Below, piece by piece: positions 8,440 to 17,874 of a stretch of 64,000 nt of DNA. Below the pieces are notes generated by a model that saw only the letters and a list, made by a program, of their open reading frames with translations, had not been told where the DNA came from and did not search any database. Numbering within the stretch: position 1 is the first letter of the stretch; every line of letters starts with the position of its first letter. The stretch spans positions 186,001-250,000 of the forward strand of contig JANXXU010000024.1 of the NCBI GenBank assembly GCA_025350465.1, given 5' to 3'. A program made the position numbers and the translations under genes. The stretch is from Alphaproteobacteria bacterium (GTDB taxonomy: Bacteria; Pseudomonadota; Alphaproteobacteria; Micropepsales; Micropepsaceae).

Positions 8440-9534
8440 CTAACTGGCGTAGGGGTCCGCCGCTTCGCGCAGACCGTCGCCCAGAATATTGAAGGCCAGG
8501 ACGACCATCACGACCGGCACCAAGGGCGTCAGAAGCCAAGGATAAAGCTCGATCGCCCCAATATTCTGGGCTTCGTTCAAGAGGACGCCCCAACTCGTCA
8601 CCGGCGGACGCAAGCCCAATCCCAAGAACGAGAGCGCAGTTTCGCCGAGAATCATGTGCGGGACGGCGAGCGTGACACTGGCGATCAGGTGTCCCGAGAA
8701 ATTCGGCAGCATATGGCGGAATAGAATGCGCAGGCGTGAGGCGCCGATCAGCTCGGCAGCCGTCACATAGTCTTCCTCGCGCAGCGACAATACTTTGGCC
8801 CGCACGGCGCGTGCGAGGCCCGGCCAATCGAGCAGACCCAAGATCAGCGTGATGCCGAAAAAGACCCAGATCGGCGACCAGGTCGCCGGCAGCGCCGCCG
8901 ACAGCGCAAGCCACAACGGCAACTCAGGTAAAGAGCGCAACAATTCGATGACGCGCAAGACGGCAGCGTCGGTCCAGCCACCGAGATAGCCGGCGAGGCC
9001 GCCGAGCAGACAGCCCAAGAAGAAGCTCAAACTGACGCCGACGAGACCGATGGTTAGCGAAATGCGTGCGCCGTAAACAATTCGACTGAAGATGTCGCGC
9101 CCCAAACGATCGGTACCCAGAAAATAGAACGTCGAAGCTTCGGCCGGGCAGATGAGATGCGTCGTCGAGGGGCCGAATACCCAATGGTTGTAGGGATCGC
9201 CGGCACAGAAGAAGCGAAGTGGTTCGATCTTCGTTGTGTCGAGCGTGAATTGGCGCTGGAAGGTTTGCAGATCGACGGTCGAGCTATAGCCGTAGACGTA
9301 GGGGCCCGCGAAGGCGCCGTCGTGGAAGAAATGAATCATCTGAGGTGGCGCGAACAATGCCTCGTTGCTGCGTGTGTCGGGTGCGTAAGGCGCCACAATT
9401 TCGGCAAACGGCAGCGAGGCGTAGAGCAACAGCAGAAAGAGCAGGGCCACGAACGCACTCGGCCGCTGACGGACGAGGCGCCGCCAGAAGCCCGGCGCCT
9501 GCGATGTGGCGAGCACGGGAACGTCCATGCTCAT
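8440..9534 (-). CDS. Oligopeptide-type ABC transporter permease (OppC/YejE family)
   Basis: 364 residues, longer than the usual 290-310. The N-terminal helix (about 27-50) is followed by an unusual 70-80 residue periplasmic segment containing two cysteines (FFCAGDP and LICPAE), then the conserved FLGTDRLGRDIFSRIVYGARISL and five more helices. The EAA coupling loop is AAELIGASRLRILFRHMLPN. It ends in LGDGLREAADPYA, typical of OppC. It would pair with the OppB-like permease, whose stop overlaps its start (ATGA). It is the last gene of a ten-gene - strand run. Confidence 0.9.
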   Translation of the reverse strand: MSMDVPVLATSQAPGFWRRLVRQRPSAFVALLFLLLLYASLPFAEIVAPYAPDTRSNEALFAPPQMIHFFHDGAFAGPYVYGYSSTVDLQTFQRQFTLDTTKIEPLRFFCAGDPYNHWVFGPSTTHLICPAEASTFYFLGTDRLGRDIFSRIVYGARISLTIGLVGVSLSFFLGCLLGGLAGYLGGWTDAAVLRVIELLRSLPELPLWLALSAALPATWSPIWVFFGITLILGLLDWPGLARAVRAKVLSLREEDYVTAAELIGASRLRILFRHMLPNFSGHLIASVTLAVPHMILGETALSFLGLGLRPPVTSWGVLLNEAQNIGAIELYPWLLTPLVPVVMVVLAFNILGDGLREAADPYAS

Positions 9535-10556
9535 CTCTCGAGCCCCTGCCCCAACCTGACGCGCGGATCGACCAGGCCCAATAAGAGATCGGAGACGAGC
9601 GTGCCGATCAACGTCAGCACCGCCACAAATAAGAGAATAAATCCGGCGAGGAATTGGTCTTGGGCTTGCAGTGCGTGCACCAGAACGGGGCCGATCGTCG
9701 GCAAGCTTAGGACGACCGAGACGATGACGGAGCCCGACACCAGCGACGGCAGAAGATTGCCGATGTCGGCGATGAACGGAATCAGCGCCATGCGCACGGG
9801 ATAGCGCAGGAGCAACCGCGTCTCGCTCAGTCCGCGCGCGCGCGCCGCGGTGACATAAGGTTTGCGCAGCTCATCGAGAAGATTGGCGCGCAGGCGGCGG
9901 ATCATCTGGCCGACGCCGGAGAAGGCGATGACGGCAACGGCGATGCCCAGATGCGCCGCGATCGAGGCGAGCTTCGCGCCATCGAGCGGTTTGCCTTCGA
10001 AATCGGGGTCCAGCAAGCCGCCGATCGAGATTCCAAACCAACGATGGGCATAGGTCAAAATGAGGAGCGCGAGCAGGAATCCAGGCGTCGCCATGGCGAC
10101 ATAGGCAAAGCCGGCGATGAGGTAGTCGACGAAGCTGTCTTGCCGAACGGCTGCCAAGATGCCGAGCGGCAGCGCCAAAAGATAAACGACGAAGACCGCG
10201 AGCAAATTGACGGCAAGCGTGGGTCCGAGTGCGTAGTCGACGACGTCGGCGACCGGTTTTGAAAATTCGAACGACCAGCCCCAATCGCCTTGCAAGATCC
10301 CCGAAAAGCCGCGCGGGCCGGGCCATACGCCGATCCAGACACCGAATTGTTCGATCACCGGCCGGTCGAGGCCGTGTTCGTGGCGAAGGTATTCGGCTTT
10401 GGCGACCGCCGCGGTGTCGTGCTGGGCGTTGAGTTCGGTGATCTGATTGGAGAGATAGTCGCCGGGCGGCAACTGAATGACGATGAAGATCAGCGCCGCG
10501 ATGGCGATGATCGCCGGCACCATCAAGATCAACCGCTCAACGGCGTAGCGCAGCAT
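9531..10556 (-). CDS. Oligopeptide-type ABC transporter permease (OppB family)
   Basis: 341 residues with six predicted helices in OppB order: TM1 at residues 9-27, a large periplasmic loop with EYLRHEHGLDRPVIEQFGVW, then five helices and the EAA loop VTAARARGLSETRLLLRYPVRMALIPF. The C-terminus LLLGLVDPRVRLGQGLER matches the family. It heterodimerises with the downstream OppC-like subunit and receives energy from the fused OppDF-like ATPase encoded upstream in the same run. It starts 4 nt after the stop of the substrate-binding protein. Confidence 0.92.
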   Translation of the reverse strand: MLRYAVERLILMVPAIIAIAALIFIVIQLPPGDYLSNQITELNAQHDTAAVAKAEYLRHEHGLDRPVIEQFGVWIGVWPGPRGFSGILQGDWGWSFEFSKPVADVVDYALGPTLAVNLLAVFVVYLLALPLGILAAVRQDSFVDYLIAGFAYVAMATPGFLLALLILTYAHRWFGISIGGLLDPDFEGKPLDGAKLASIAAHLGIAVAVIAFSGVGQMIRRLRANLLDELRKPYVTAARARGLSETRLLLRYPVRMALIPFIADIGNLLPSLVSGSVIVSVVLSLPTIGPVLVHALQAQDQFLAGFILLFVAVLTLIGTLVSDLLLGLVDPRVRLGQGLER

Positions 10557-10560
10557 AAGG

Positions 10561-12513
10561 CTATCTCGACTGATCGATCCAGAACTCGTCCATGCGATAC
10601 ATGCCGAACTGGGCGCCGGGGTCCCATGAAAAGAGGCCGCGCTCAGGCACGTTGTGCAGTGTGGTGCGCACGACGATCGGCTGCATTACGCCTGAGACGA
10701 TGCCGACGATGAATTGCTGGTCGGCGTGAATGGCGAGCATGCGCTGCCAAATTGCGGTGCGCTCTTGCGGTGTTTTGGCATGACTCCATTGCGTATTGAG
10801 GGCGAGAAGGTCTTTCGCAGCCGCGAGGTCCGGCGGCTCACCCGATTTGCCGGCGGTTTCGAAATATTGGCCCCATTTCGGCCACGCGAGGAAATCCTGA
10901 TGCGTCGGCGCGATTCCGTCGGGACTCATTTCAGCCGTGGGAATACCGTTGTCCCAGCCCGACTGTGCGGTCATCACCGCATCGCCCGCGTAAGCACGAT
11001 TGCGCATGGCGGTGCGATCCGATGGTTTGACGATCAGCTTGATGCCGACCGCCTTATAGTGCTGCGAGACCAATTGGAGGACGTCCGTTTCCTCCTTCGA
11101 TTCGCCGGACGTTTCAACGATGAGTTCAGCCGGCCGTCCGTCGGCTAACAGGCGCGTGCCGTCGCTATTGCGCTTCGCGAGGCCGATTTGATCCAACAGT
11201 ACATTCGCCTGCTTCGGGTCGTAAGCGGCGTTCGCCGTCAAATATTCCGGACGGTAGAGCGGTGAGGCCTTGAGGACGGCATTGTTACCTTCGACGGCAA
11301 GGCCGAAGAACAACGCCTTGTTGATGTCGCTGCGATTGATGGCGAGCGACAATGCGTGGCGAAAACGAACGTCGCGGAGCAACGCGCGCCATGTCGGATC
11401 GTTCGTGTTGAGATTGGGATAGAGCGCGATGTGGGAGCCCTTGGCGATCGGCCACGTCAGAACGCGGTAGTTGCTCTTGGCTTCATTTGCCTTGAGCGAA
11501 GTGATATCGGCGAAATTGATGCCACGCGCCTGCAGGTCGGCTTCGCCGGCGGCGGCCTTGGCCGGAATCAATCCGGCGTCCGCAATCAGCACCTCGATAC
11601 CGTCGATGTAGGGCAGCTGATTTCCGGCGGTGTCGACGCGATGGAAAAAGGGATTGCGGCGGAAGACGAAGCGATTGGCCGGCATGGCCGTGCGTGCAAT
11701 CCAAGGCTGAAGCGTGGGTAGGTCCGGATTGTCCTCGTTGTCCATCTTGTCCATGAGATTGTGCAACGACGCCCATGAGCTCGCTTTGGCCGTTGCTACC
11801 AGCGCCGCGAGCGTCGCGGCATCGGCATAACGCGCATGGAATTTCTTCAGGTAATGCGCGGGGCGATAGATGTAGGGATCGCGCGCTTGCGCCAGAACCG
11901 CGAGGAAGCGCGGATTCTGTTTCGACCAGCTGTAGCGCACGGTCGTCGCATCGACGATCTCGACCTTTGGGGCTTCGCCATCGTTCAGTATTTCGGCGGG
12001 CGGCCCGGCGGGCGAGATGTCTTTGTTGTTTGCGACGTCTTCCCAGAAGTAGCGAAAATCCTCGGAGGTGAATGGCTGGCCGTCCGACCATCTGTGACCT
12101 TTGCGCAGATGGAGCGTAAAGATGCGGCCGTCCTTCACATCGATTGCTTTCAAGATGTCCGGCTCAAGAGTCAATTTCGGCGTCCAACCGACGAGACGCG
12201 CGTAGCCCCAGGCATTGAGCAAACGCACATCCTTTTCCCTACTCATCAACATGCGGATCGTGCCGCCGGAATCTCCCTGCTCGCGACCTTCTTTTCGCGG
12301 ATCGACGACCAGAGGCTCCTGTGGGACGCGCTGTGCGACGGGCGGCAGTGTCGCGCGCCGCACTTCACCGGCGAGAAGCGGCGTTTCCTTGAGCACCAGC
12401 AGCGGCGCGCTAAGCGGTTGGGGCGGTGCCGGCGGTTTAGGTGGCGGCACAGCTGCCAAAGCCGAAATGCTCAGCGCAAGGACAACGGCGGCAAGCGAGG
12501 CGGACAGACGCAT
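10561..12513 (-). CDS. ABC transporter periplasmic substrate-binding protein (SBP_bac_5 family)
   Basis: 650 residues from ATG 12513. I prefer this start over a GTG at 12528 because GAGGAGAG lies six bases before the ATG and the protein then opens with a clean signal peptide (MRLSASLAAVVLALSISALA). A proline-rich linker (about 20-75) precedes the peptide-binding fold, with FTLHLRKGHRWSDGQPFTSEDFRYFWEDV near residue 135 and FRHALSLAINRSDINKALF near 390, both hallmarks of family 5 solute-binding proteins. It is about 100 residues longer than OppA. Ligand unknown; peptides, murein fragments or glycosides are all carried by this family, and the glycosyltransferase context makes a cell-wall product possible. 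Confidence 0.9.
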   Translation of the reverse strand: MRLSASLAAVVLALSISALAAVPPPKPPAPPQPLSAPLLVLKETPLLAGEVRRATLPPVAQRVPQEPLVVDPRKEGREQGDSGGTIRMLMSREKDVRLLNAWGYARLVGWTPKLTLEPDILKAIDVKDGRIFTLHLRKGHRWSDGQPFTSEDFRYFWEDVANNKDISPAGPPAEILNDGEAPKVEIVDATTVRYSWSKQNPRFLAVLAQARDPYIYRPAHYLKKFHARYADAATLAALVATAKASSWASLHNLMDKMDNEDNPDLPTLQPWIARTAMPANRFVFRRNPFFHRVDTAGNQLPYIDGIEVLIADAGLIPAKAAAGEADLQARGINFADITSLKANEAKSNYRVLTWPIAKGSHIALYPNLNTNDPTWRALLRDVRFRHALSLAINRSDINKALFFGLAVEGNNAVLKASPLYRPEYLTANAAYDPKQANVLLDQIGLAKRNSDGTRLLADGRPAELIVETSGESKEETDVLQLVSQHYKAVGIKLIVKPSDRTAMRNRAYAGDAVMTAQSGWDNGIPTAEMSPDGIAPTHQDFLAWPKWGQYFETAGKSGEPPDLAAAKDLLALNTQWSHAKTPQERTAIWQRMLAIHADQQFIVGIVSGVMQPIVVRTTLHNVPERGLFSWDPGAQFGMYRMDEFWIDQSR

Positions 12514-12524
12514 GAACTCTCTCC

Positions 12525-14369
12525 TCACGCCACGGCCACGATATGGCCATCTGCAACGGTCTCATAGCGCGGCCTCGCGCCCGGCTGAAGGCGGTATGGC
12601 ACATCCCACGCATTGGGATCCGATGCGCGGCCTTCCATCAGGGCGGCCAGATCGAGCGGGCGATCCGGATCGGGCTCAGGGTTCGCGGCAAGTAACGCCT
12701 TTGTGTAGGGATGACGCGGATTGGCGAAAAGCTCCGCGGTAGGCGCGGCCTCGATAATTCGGCCGCGGCACATAACGGCTACTCGCCCGGCGATTGCTTT
12801 GACGACGGCCAGGTTGTGGCTGACGAACAAGCTTGCGATGCCAAGATCGCGACGTAAGCCGTCGAGCAATCCCAAGATCTGCGCCTGGACACTGACGTCA
12901 AGCGCTGAGACCGGCTCGTCGCAAATCAGAAGATCGGGACCGAGCGCGAGGGCACGGGCGATACCGATGCGTTGACGCTGGCCGCCGGAGAACGCGTTGG
13001 GGTGGCGCTTCAACATCGCGGCGTCAAGACCGACCAGCTCAAACAGCGCGCGCGACCAGCGCAAGCGCTCGTTGGCCGAGCCGTAGCCGTGAATGATAAA
13101 GGGCTCGCCGACGATTTCAGCCGCGGTCAAACGCGGATTGAGTGAAGCGAAAGGATCTTGGAAAACATATTGAACACGGGCGCGAAAGCGCTGCAGCGCG
13201 GTGCCCGATAGCGTTTGCAGCGACACCATCTCATTGCCGTCGCGTACCAGAATTGTCCCCGCATCCGGCTTGATCACTTTCATCACCAGTTTCGAAAGTG
13301 TCGATTTACCGCAACCGCTTTCTCCGACCAGGCCCAGGCATTCGCCCGCATTGATTGCAAGATCGACACCGGCGACGGCCTCGACGCTGTCGTCGCCGTT
13401 GGCGAAAGTGCGCTTACGCGGTGCAAAGCGCTTCACAACGCCGGCAATCTCGACGAGTGGCGTACCTACGGGCGGCGCCATGCGATCGCGCCACACAGGC
13501 GCCAATGTTTCGATGGCGCTCGCGCTGGTGCGCGTGGCAAGCAGCGGCGCGGCCTCGCCTTCCAAGCGCGGCACCGCGGCGAGGAGATCGCGCGTGTAAG
13601 CCGTTTGGGGCGATTTCAGAACGTCGCGCACCGAGCCTTGCTCGACGATTTGGCCTTCGCGCAGAACAACGACATGGTCGGCGATGTTGGCGACGACGCC
13701 GAAATCGTGGGTGATGAAGAGAAGGCTCAAGCCCATCTCGTCCTGCAAATCACTCAGCAATTTGAGCGCGAGGGCTTGGACGGTGACGTCGAGGGCCGAG
13801 GTCGGTTCGTCAGCGATGACGAGTGGCGGGCGGCAGATCAAGCTCGCCGCCAACATCGCGCGCTGACGCAAGCCGCCGGAAAGTTCGAACGGAAAGCGGC
13901 GGAACGCGGCTTCAGGATCGGGAAAGCCGACACGCTTCAACGTGTCGAGGGCGCGGCGCTTGGCGGTCGCGGCCGAAACGTTTTCGTGTGCCTGCAGCGC
14001 CTCGACAAGCATGGCGCCCACGCTCCACACCGCCGACAGCGCCGCGGAGGGTTCTTGGAACGCCATCGCGATGCGCGCGCCACGCAGACGGCGATAGCGT
14101 TGCGCGTCGAGTTTTGTCAGATCGACGTCTTGCGTAACCGCGCGCTGATCGCTGAACAAGATGCGGCCGCTCGTGATGCGTGCGCGGGGCGGCAGGAGCC
14201 CCATCACAGCCGATGCGATCGTCGATTTGCCAGACCCACTTTCGCCGACAAGCGCAACGGTTTCGCCCGCGGGCACCGCAAAGTTGATGCCGCGCACGAC
14301 GGGCACATCGCGCGAGCCGACGCGAAAGGCGACCGAGAGGTCTTCGATGCGCAACGTGTCGGTACTCAT
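12525..14369 (-). CDS. Fused OppD-OppF-type ABC transporter ATPase
   Basis: 614 residues holding two complete ABC ATPase domains. Domain 1 (about 5-260): Walker A GESGSGKST, signature LSGGLRQR, Walker B LVIADEPTSALD, H-switch FITHDFG. Domain 2 (about 300-560): Walker A GESGCGKST, signature FSGGQRQR, Walker B LLICDEPVSALD, H-switch FVSHNLA. The oligopeptide C-terminal extension with PRHPYTKALLAANPEPDPDRP is present after domain 2. The fusion replaces separate OppD and OppF subunits, as in YejF. It lies 10 nt after the small membrane protein gene upstream and just before the binding-protein gene. Confidence 0.94.
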   Translation of the reverse strand: MSTDTLRIEDLSVAFRVGSRDVPVVRGINFAVPAGETVALVGESGSGKSTIASAVMGLLPPRARITSGRILFSDQRAVTQDVDLTKLDAQRYRRLRGARIAMAFQEPSAALSAVWSVGAMLVEALQAHENVSAATAKRRALDTLKRVGFPDPEAAFRRFPFELSGGLRQRAMLAASLICRPPLVIADEPTSALDVTVQALALKLLSDLQDEMGLSLLFITHDFGVVANIADHVVVLREGQIVEQGSVRDVLKSPQTAYTRDLLAAVPRLEGEAAPLLATRTSASAIETLAPVWRDRMAPPVGTPLVEIAGVVKRFAPRKRTFANGDDSVEAVAGVDLAINAGECLGLVGESGCGKSTLSKLVMKVIKPDAGTILVRDGNEMVSLQTLSGTALQRFRARVQYVFQDPFASLNPRLTAAEIVGEPFIIHGYGSANERLRWSRALFELVGLDAAMLKRHPNAFSGGQRQRIGIARALALGPDLLICDEPVSALDVSVQAQILGLLDGLRRDLGIASLFVSHNLAVVKAIAGRVAVMCRGRIIEAAPTAELFANPRHPYTKALLAANPEPDPDRPLDLAALMEGRASDPNAWDVPYRLQPGARPRYETVADGHIVAVA

Positions 14370-14379
14370 AGACTCGCGA

Positions 14380-14877
14380 TCATACTGGGGTTTTGGCCAG
14401 GAGGCCGGCAGCGGTCAGGTTGGCATAGGTGGATGATGAAATTCCAATATCGCGCTCGCACGCTGCTTGCCAGCTGCGCGCCAGGATTGAGCGAAAGCCA
14501 TCAAGACGGTCGTCGATGGTGACGGTATATCCCCCGCTCCCCAGCTTCAAATCCATCCAGCCCGCCCCTTTTTCGCGGCGCAAGGTGTAGTAGCGCAATG
14601 CGAACTGGTCGAGCGCTTTCCAACTGATAAGGCGATTGCCGAAGAATCCGGTAACGGCGAGCCCTTCGGGCAACAGCGTCAGTACCGTGCGTGCACGCAA
14701 AGCAGTTTGCGCAAGATAAAGACCGAAGAGGACGGCGAGAGCGAGAAGGGCAAAAAATGCGATGGAGCCAGGCGGGACGAGGAGGAAAAAGAGAAAGCTC
14801 AAGGCGAAGCCGATGCCGCTGCGCAAATAGTCGCCTGCAAGCGCGCTGAGCGGCCACCGATAGATCGCCTCGCTCAT
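14380..14877 (-). CDS. Small two-helix membrane protein with a PH-like C-terminal region, function unknown
   Basis: 165 residues from ATG 14877, which overlaps the stop of the deacetylase gene (ATGA). Residues 21-57 form two adjacent transmembrane helices with a tight PPG turn. The remaining 100 residues look cytoplasmic, with a beta-rich run (VLTLLPEGLAVTG, NRLISWKALDQFAL, GWMDLKLGSGGYTVTID) and a final amphipathic helix (SILARSWQAACERDIG), reminiscent of bacterial PH-like membrane proteins; that assignment is inference. It is placed between the deacetylase and the ABC importer genes, so it may couple surface-glycan enzymes to the membrane. Confidence 0.75.
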   Translation of the reverse strand: MSEAIYRWPLSALAGDYLRSGIGFALSFLFFLLVPPGSIAFFALLALAVLFGLYLAQTALRARTVLTLLPEGLAVTGFFGNRLISWKALDQFALRYYTLRREKGAGWMDLKLGSGGYTVTIDDRLDGFRSILARSWQAACERDIGISSSTYANLTAAGLLAKTPV

Positions 14878-15653
14878 CGTGCTTTTAACTCGAAGGCATC
14901 GGATGCCTTGACGAAGCGGACCGCGGGGTGGGTGACGAGCGTCGACAGGAGGCCGGCGAGCAAGCGCTCTTTGCTTGCGTTCCAATACGTGTGGTGCGTG
15001 AGAAGCCCCAACGGCTCTTCCATTCGCGCCGGTTTCGCTCGGCGCCAGCGCAATTTGCGCAACAAGAGCCCGGCGATCGCCGGCTCGGATTTCAGCATGC
15101 GGCCATGGCGCCAATCGATGAGGTCGAGATGGGCGTTGATTTGAAGGAGACCGGGCACCGGGAATTTCGCGATGCGCGGCTTCCAGGTCGAGAGACCACG
15201 AAAGCCGAGCTTAGGCAAATGAGGCACGGCGCGCGCGGTGATGCGGTTCCACGGCGGTACGAGGATAGGCAGGCAATTTGCGCCGAAGCGTGCGCGGGCG
15301 AGCCGTAGACCCGTCGCTGCGTCGAGCAGAACCGAATCAAGCGACATGTCGCCGCCAAGCTCGCGCTTCGTCCGGTCGGCCCCCGCGTGATTTTCGTGGC
15401 GCAGACCATGAACGAGTACTTCCGCGACCTTCGATTTGGCAACGAGACTGGCGAGACGCGTCGTCGCCTTTGCCGGGATCGCCGACAACGCGATGGGCGT
15501 CGCGAAATTCTCGGCAAGGGCCAGCATCGCCTTCAATTTTGCGTTCCCGTCGGTCGCATCGTCGTCGCGCCACCAGAAAAACGCAGTGCGATTCTTCGCG
15601 CTCCAACGGTCAAGCTCGCTGCGAATTTCGGCCCATGGATCGCGCGCCAGCAC
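14874..15653 (-). CDS. Polysaccharide-deacetylase-like protein
   Basis: 259 residues from GTG 15653, chosen because GGAG stands six bases upstream and earlier codons fall inside the glycosyltransferase gene. It shows the carbohydrate esterase 4-like (NodB-type) metal site pattern: FWWRDDDATD (residues 24-33) supplies the catalytic/metal aspartates, VHGLRHENH supplies the H-x-x-x-H ligands, and ILVPPWNR forms the substrate groove. No signal peptide is seen, so it probably acts in the cytoplasm or on a membrane-bound intermediate, unusual for chitin-type deacetylases. Context suggests removal of an acetyl group from a glycan made by the neighbouring glycosyltransferases. Confidence 0.8.
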   Translation of the reverse strand: MLARDPWAEIRSELDRWSAKNRTAFFWWRDDDATDGNAKLKAMLALAENFATPIALSAIPAKATTRLASLVAKSKVAEVLVHGLRHENHAGADRTKRELGGDMSLDSVLLDAATGLRLARARFGANCLPILVPPWNRITARAVPHLPKLGFRGLSTWKPRIAKFPVPGLLQINAHLDLIDWRHGRMLKSEPAIAGLLLRKLRWRRAKPARMEEPLGLLTHHTYWNASKERLLAGLLSTLVTHPAVRFVKASDAFELKAR

Positions 15654-15655
15654 CG

Positions 15656-16780
15656 TCAGCTCCGGCGCAATAATTTGTTCAGAGCGGCGACAGATCCGGC
15701 GGCGCCGTCGAGGTTCAGCTGGGCTGGCGGAACCGTTGCGTCGGCGAGATCGTCGATCGCGGCGGCAAGCGGGTGTGGATCGAGCGCGTTTTGAGCCATC
15801 ACTTTGATCCAACCGCGCGCGGCGAATCTTTCGGCGCGCATGGCTTGTTCCTTCTCGCGATCGGTCTCGAACGGCACGGCGATCGTCGGGGTACCCGCGG
15901 CAACCGCTTCCACAAGCGTATTGTAGCCAGCCTGCGAGACCGAGACAGCGGCACGTGCCAAACGGGCCCGGAAATCCGGCAGAGTACGGACAACCGTCAC
16001 ATTACCGGCGGCTGTGCGTTGTGCGAGGCCATCGGTCAATGGTCCAGTGACGAAGGTCCAAGGGCAATCCTTGAGGCGCGACAACGCGCGTGCTTGGAGA
16101 GCCGTTTCGATCAGCGCCCCGCCCGCTGCCCCGCCGCCCGCCGAAATCAAGATCTCCGTTCGGCCTGTGGCGGCGCGTTGCGGTCTTGCGCAGATATAGC
16201 CGGTGTAGAGCGTTCGCTCGGCGAGCGAAATCGTCTCGGCGAAACTCTCCTCAAGCCGGACGACGGCCGGATCGCCGTGCACGAGCAGAGCGTCATAGTT
16301 TGCGTGCGCATAAGCAACCATCGCCGCGGCGCGGTCGGGCTTGCGCGGGCGCTGCAAGATGTCGCGAAGCGAGGCGACGATGAGCGGCGGTTGGGCGCGA
16401 GTGTGGGCCGCCTCGATCAACGCGTGCAATTCGAAATTCAAGAGGCGGCGGCCGAAGGGAAATGTTTCGGTGATCACGACGTCCGGACGCGCTTTGTGGA
16501 ATGCGGCAAGCAGTGCGTCGCGTCGCGCTTCATGCCAATGTTGATCGACGAGCGTGCCGTTCTCGTCGACCAGTTCATCGAAGAGTTCGTCCTTGGCGCG
16601 CGCGGGCGGCAATTGTACTAAGGCGTGATCGCGGGGCACGGCATCGCTCGGCGTCATGCCGCCGCTGACCAATGTAACGACAAAGCCGGCATCGCTGAGT
16701 GCAGCCGCCAACGCGCGCGCGCGGGCGAAGTGGCCGAGGCCCAATAGGTGCTGCACCCAAATGAAGACGCGCGCGCTCAT
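15656..16780 (-). CDS. MurG-like (GT28-type) glycosyltransferase, copy 2
   Basis: 374 residues with a GT-B fold. The N-terminal domain opens FIWVQHLLGLGHFARARALAAAL, where the G-x-G-H loop is typical of MurG and related transferases. The C-terminal domain carries ILISAGGGAAGGALIE, then AAVSVSQAGYNTLVEAVAAGTPTIAVPF, the nucleotide-sugar binding motif, with E-x5-Q-x3-A nearby. It resembles the copy at 19107-20270 in plan, so the cluster has a duplicated pair. Substrate unknown. ATGA overlap with the preceding GT4 gene and a 2-nt gap to the deacetylase support co-translation. Confidence 0.85.
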   Translation of the reverse strand: MSARVFIWVQHLLGLGHFARARALAAALSDAGFVVTLVSGGMTPSDAVPRDHALVQLPPARAKDELFDELVDENGTLVDQHWHEARRDALLAAFHKARPDVVITETFPFGRRLLNFELHALIEAAHTRAQPPLIVASLRDILQRPRKPDRAAAMVAYAHANYDALLVHGDPAVVRLEESFAETISLAERTLYTGYICARPQRAATGRTEILISAGGGAAGGALIETALQARALSRLKDCPWTFVTGPLTDGLAQRTAAGNVTVVRTLPDFRARLARAAVSVSQAGYNTLVEAVAAGTPTIAVPFETDREKEQAMRAERFAARGWIKVMAQNALDPHPLAAAIDDLADATVPPAQLNLDGAAGSVAALNKLLRRS

Positions 16781-17871
16781 GCGGGTCTTAGTTCCGACAG
16801 GATAACGCGAAGGCTTTCCGCTGCGGTCGCGACGTCGCGCTCTTGCGTCGCGAAGCGCTGCGCTTGCCGTCCCATCGCAAGGCGCAGCGCGTCGTCTTCG
16901 ATCAGCGCTTGAAGATTGCGCGCATAGGCGCCGGCGTCATTCGGCGCGCAAAGCAAAGCCGTTTCGCCGGAGACGACGACATCCGGCACGCCGCGATCAT
17001 TGCACGCGACAACGGGCAGGCCCGCGGCTTGCGCTTCCAGGTAGACGAGCCCGTAGGCTTCGCCCAAACCGGGCCAAGCGAAGATATCGTTTTCGGCCAT
17101 CAGCGCCGGTAGCTCGGCGTGAGCGACGGCGCCGAGGAAGCGCAGCTGATGGTGAGGTGCGGCCTTGAAGGCGTGCTCGATCTCGGCGCGATGAACGCCG
17201 TCGCCCGCGATCGTCAATGCAGCCGGCGCCGGAATCTTGCCGAGCGCTTGCGCAAGCAGGCGATAGCTCGCGAGTTTGCGGTCGTTGCGCATCATGGCAA
17301 CGGCAAGCAGCTGCGGCCGCTTGCCCAGGTGGTTTCGCCCGGCCTGAGCGAACGGAGTCGAGTCGATGAAAGGCTTCAAGTCGCGCACGCGATCTTTCGC
17401 GATCCACTCCAAACAGACGCGATCGAAGGACGTCATCGCCAGTAAGCGATCCGCGGCTGCAAGCGCTTTCGCGGCGCCTTGGTGACTCAGCGCCCACGGA
17501 CCGTTGGCGCGCTTGGGGGCGTGCGAACCTTCGGCGATAACGTAAGGAATATTCAACGTGCGTGCGATGCGCGGCCCGATCCAATCGGGCGATTTGTAAT
17601 AAACGTGATAGCTAAACCAGAGATCGGGGCGGGGCTCACGGCCGAGTGCGATCGCTTCCAGATAGTTCGTGGCAGCGTTTTCACATTCGGAGAAGAGATG
17701 CGCTTGTCGCGCCGCATCGCCTTTGCCGTCGAAGCTGCGGGGCAGTCGCGTGACATCGACAGCGTGCCCTGCCCGCTCCAAGGCCTGCACGATGAGCGCG
17801 CCGACACGCGAGATGCCGGAGGCCTTGTCGGCTTTTGGCTGGGTAATAGCCGAATAGAATGCGATGCGCAT
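16777..17871 (-). CDS. Family 4 glycosyltransferase, copy 1
   Basis: 364 residues, GT-B fold. The N-terminal acceptor domain begins MRIAFYSAITQPKADKASGISRVGALIVQALERAGH. The donor-binding C-terminal domain shows LAVAMMRNDRKLASYRLL, LTIAGDGVHRAEIE, and the E-x7-E signature region GEAYGLVYLEAQAAGLPVVACNDRG, ending DVATAAESLRVIL. Likely a retaining transferase using a nucleotide sugar for surface glycan synthesis. It starts 3 nt after the stop of the other GT4 gene and ends overlapping the MurG-like gene. Confidence 0.87.
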   Translation of the reverse strand: MRIAFYSAITQPKADKASGISRVGALIVQALERAGHAVDVTRLPRSFDGKGDAARQAHLFSECENAATNYLEAIALGREPRPDLWFSYHVYYKSPDWIGPRIARTLNIPYVIAEGSHAPKRANGPWALSHQGAAKALAAADRLLAMTSFDRVCLEWIAKDRVRDLKPFIDSTPFAQAGRNHLGKRPQLLAVAMMRNDRKLASYRLLAQALGKIPAPAALTIAGDGVHRAEIEHAFKAAPHHQLRFLGAVAHAELPALMAENDIFAWPGLGEAYGLVYLEAQAAGLPVVACNDRGVPDVVVSGETALLCAPNDAGAYARNLQALIEDDALRLAMGRQAQRFATQERDVATAAESLRVILSELRPA

Positions 17872-17874
17872 GGT

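Noticed and set aside
13215-14522. A 435-codon + strand open frame inside the OppDF-like gene
   Set aside because: The opposite strand holds two complete ABC ATPase domains; the + frame has no recognisable motif and a typical antisense composition.
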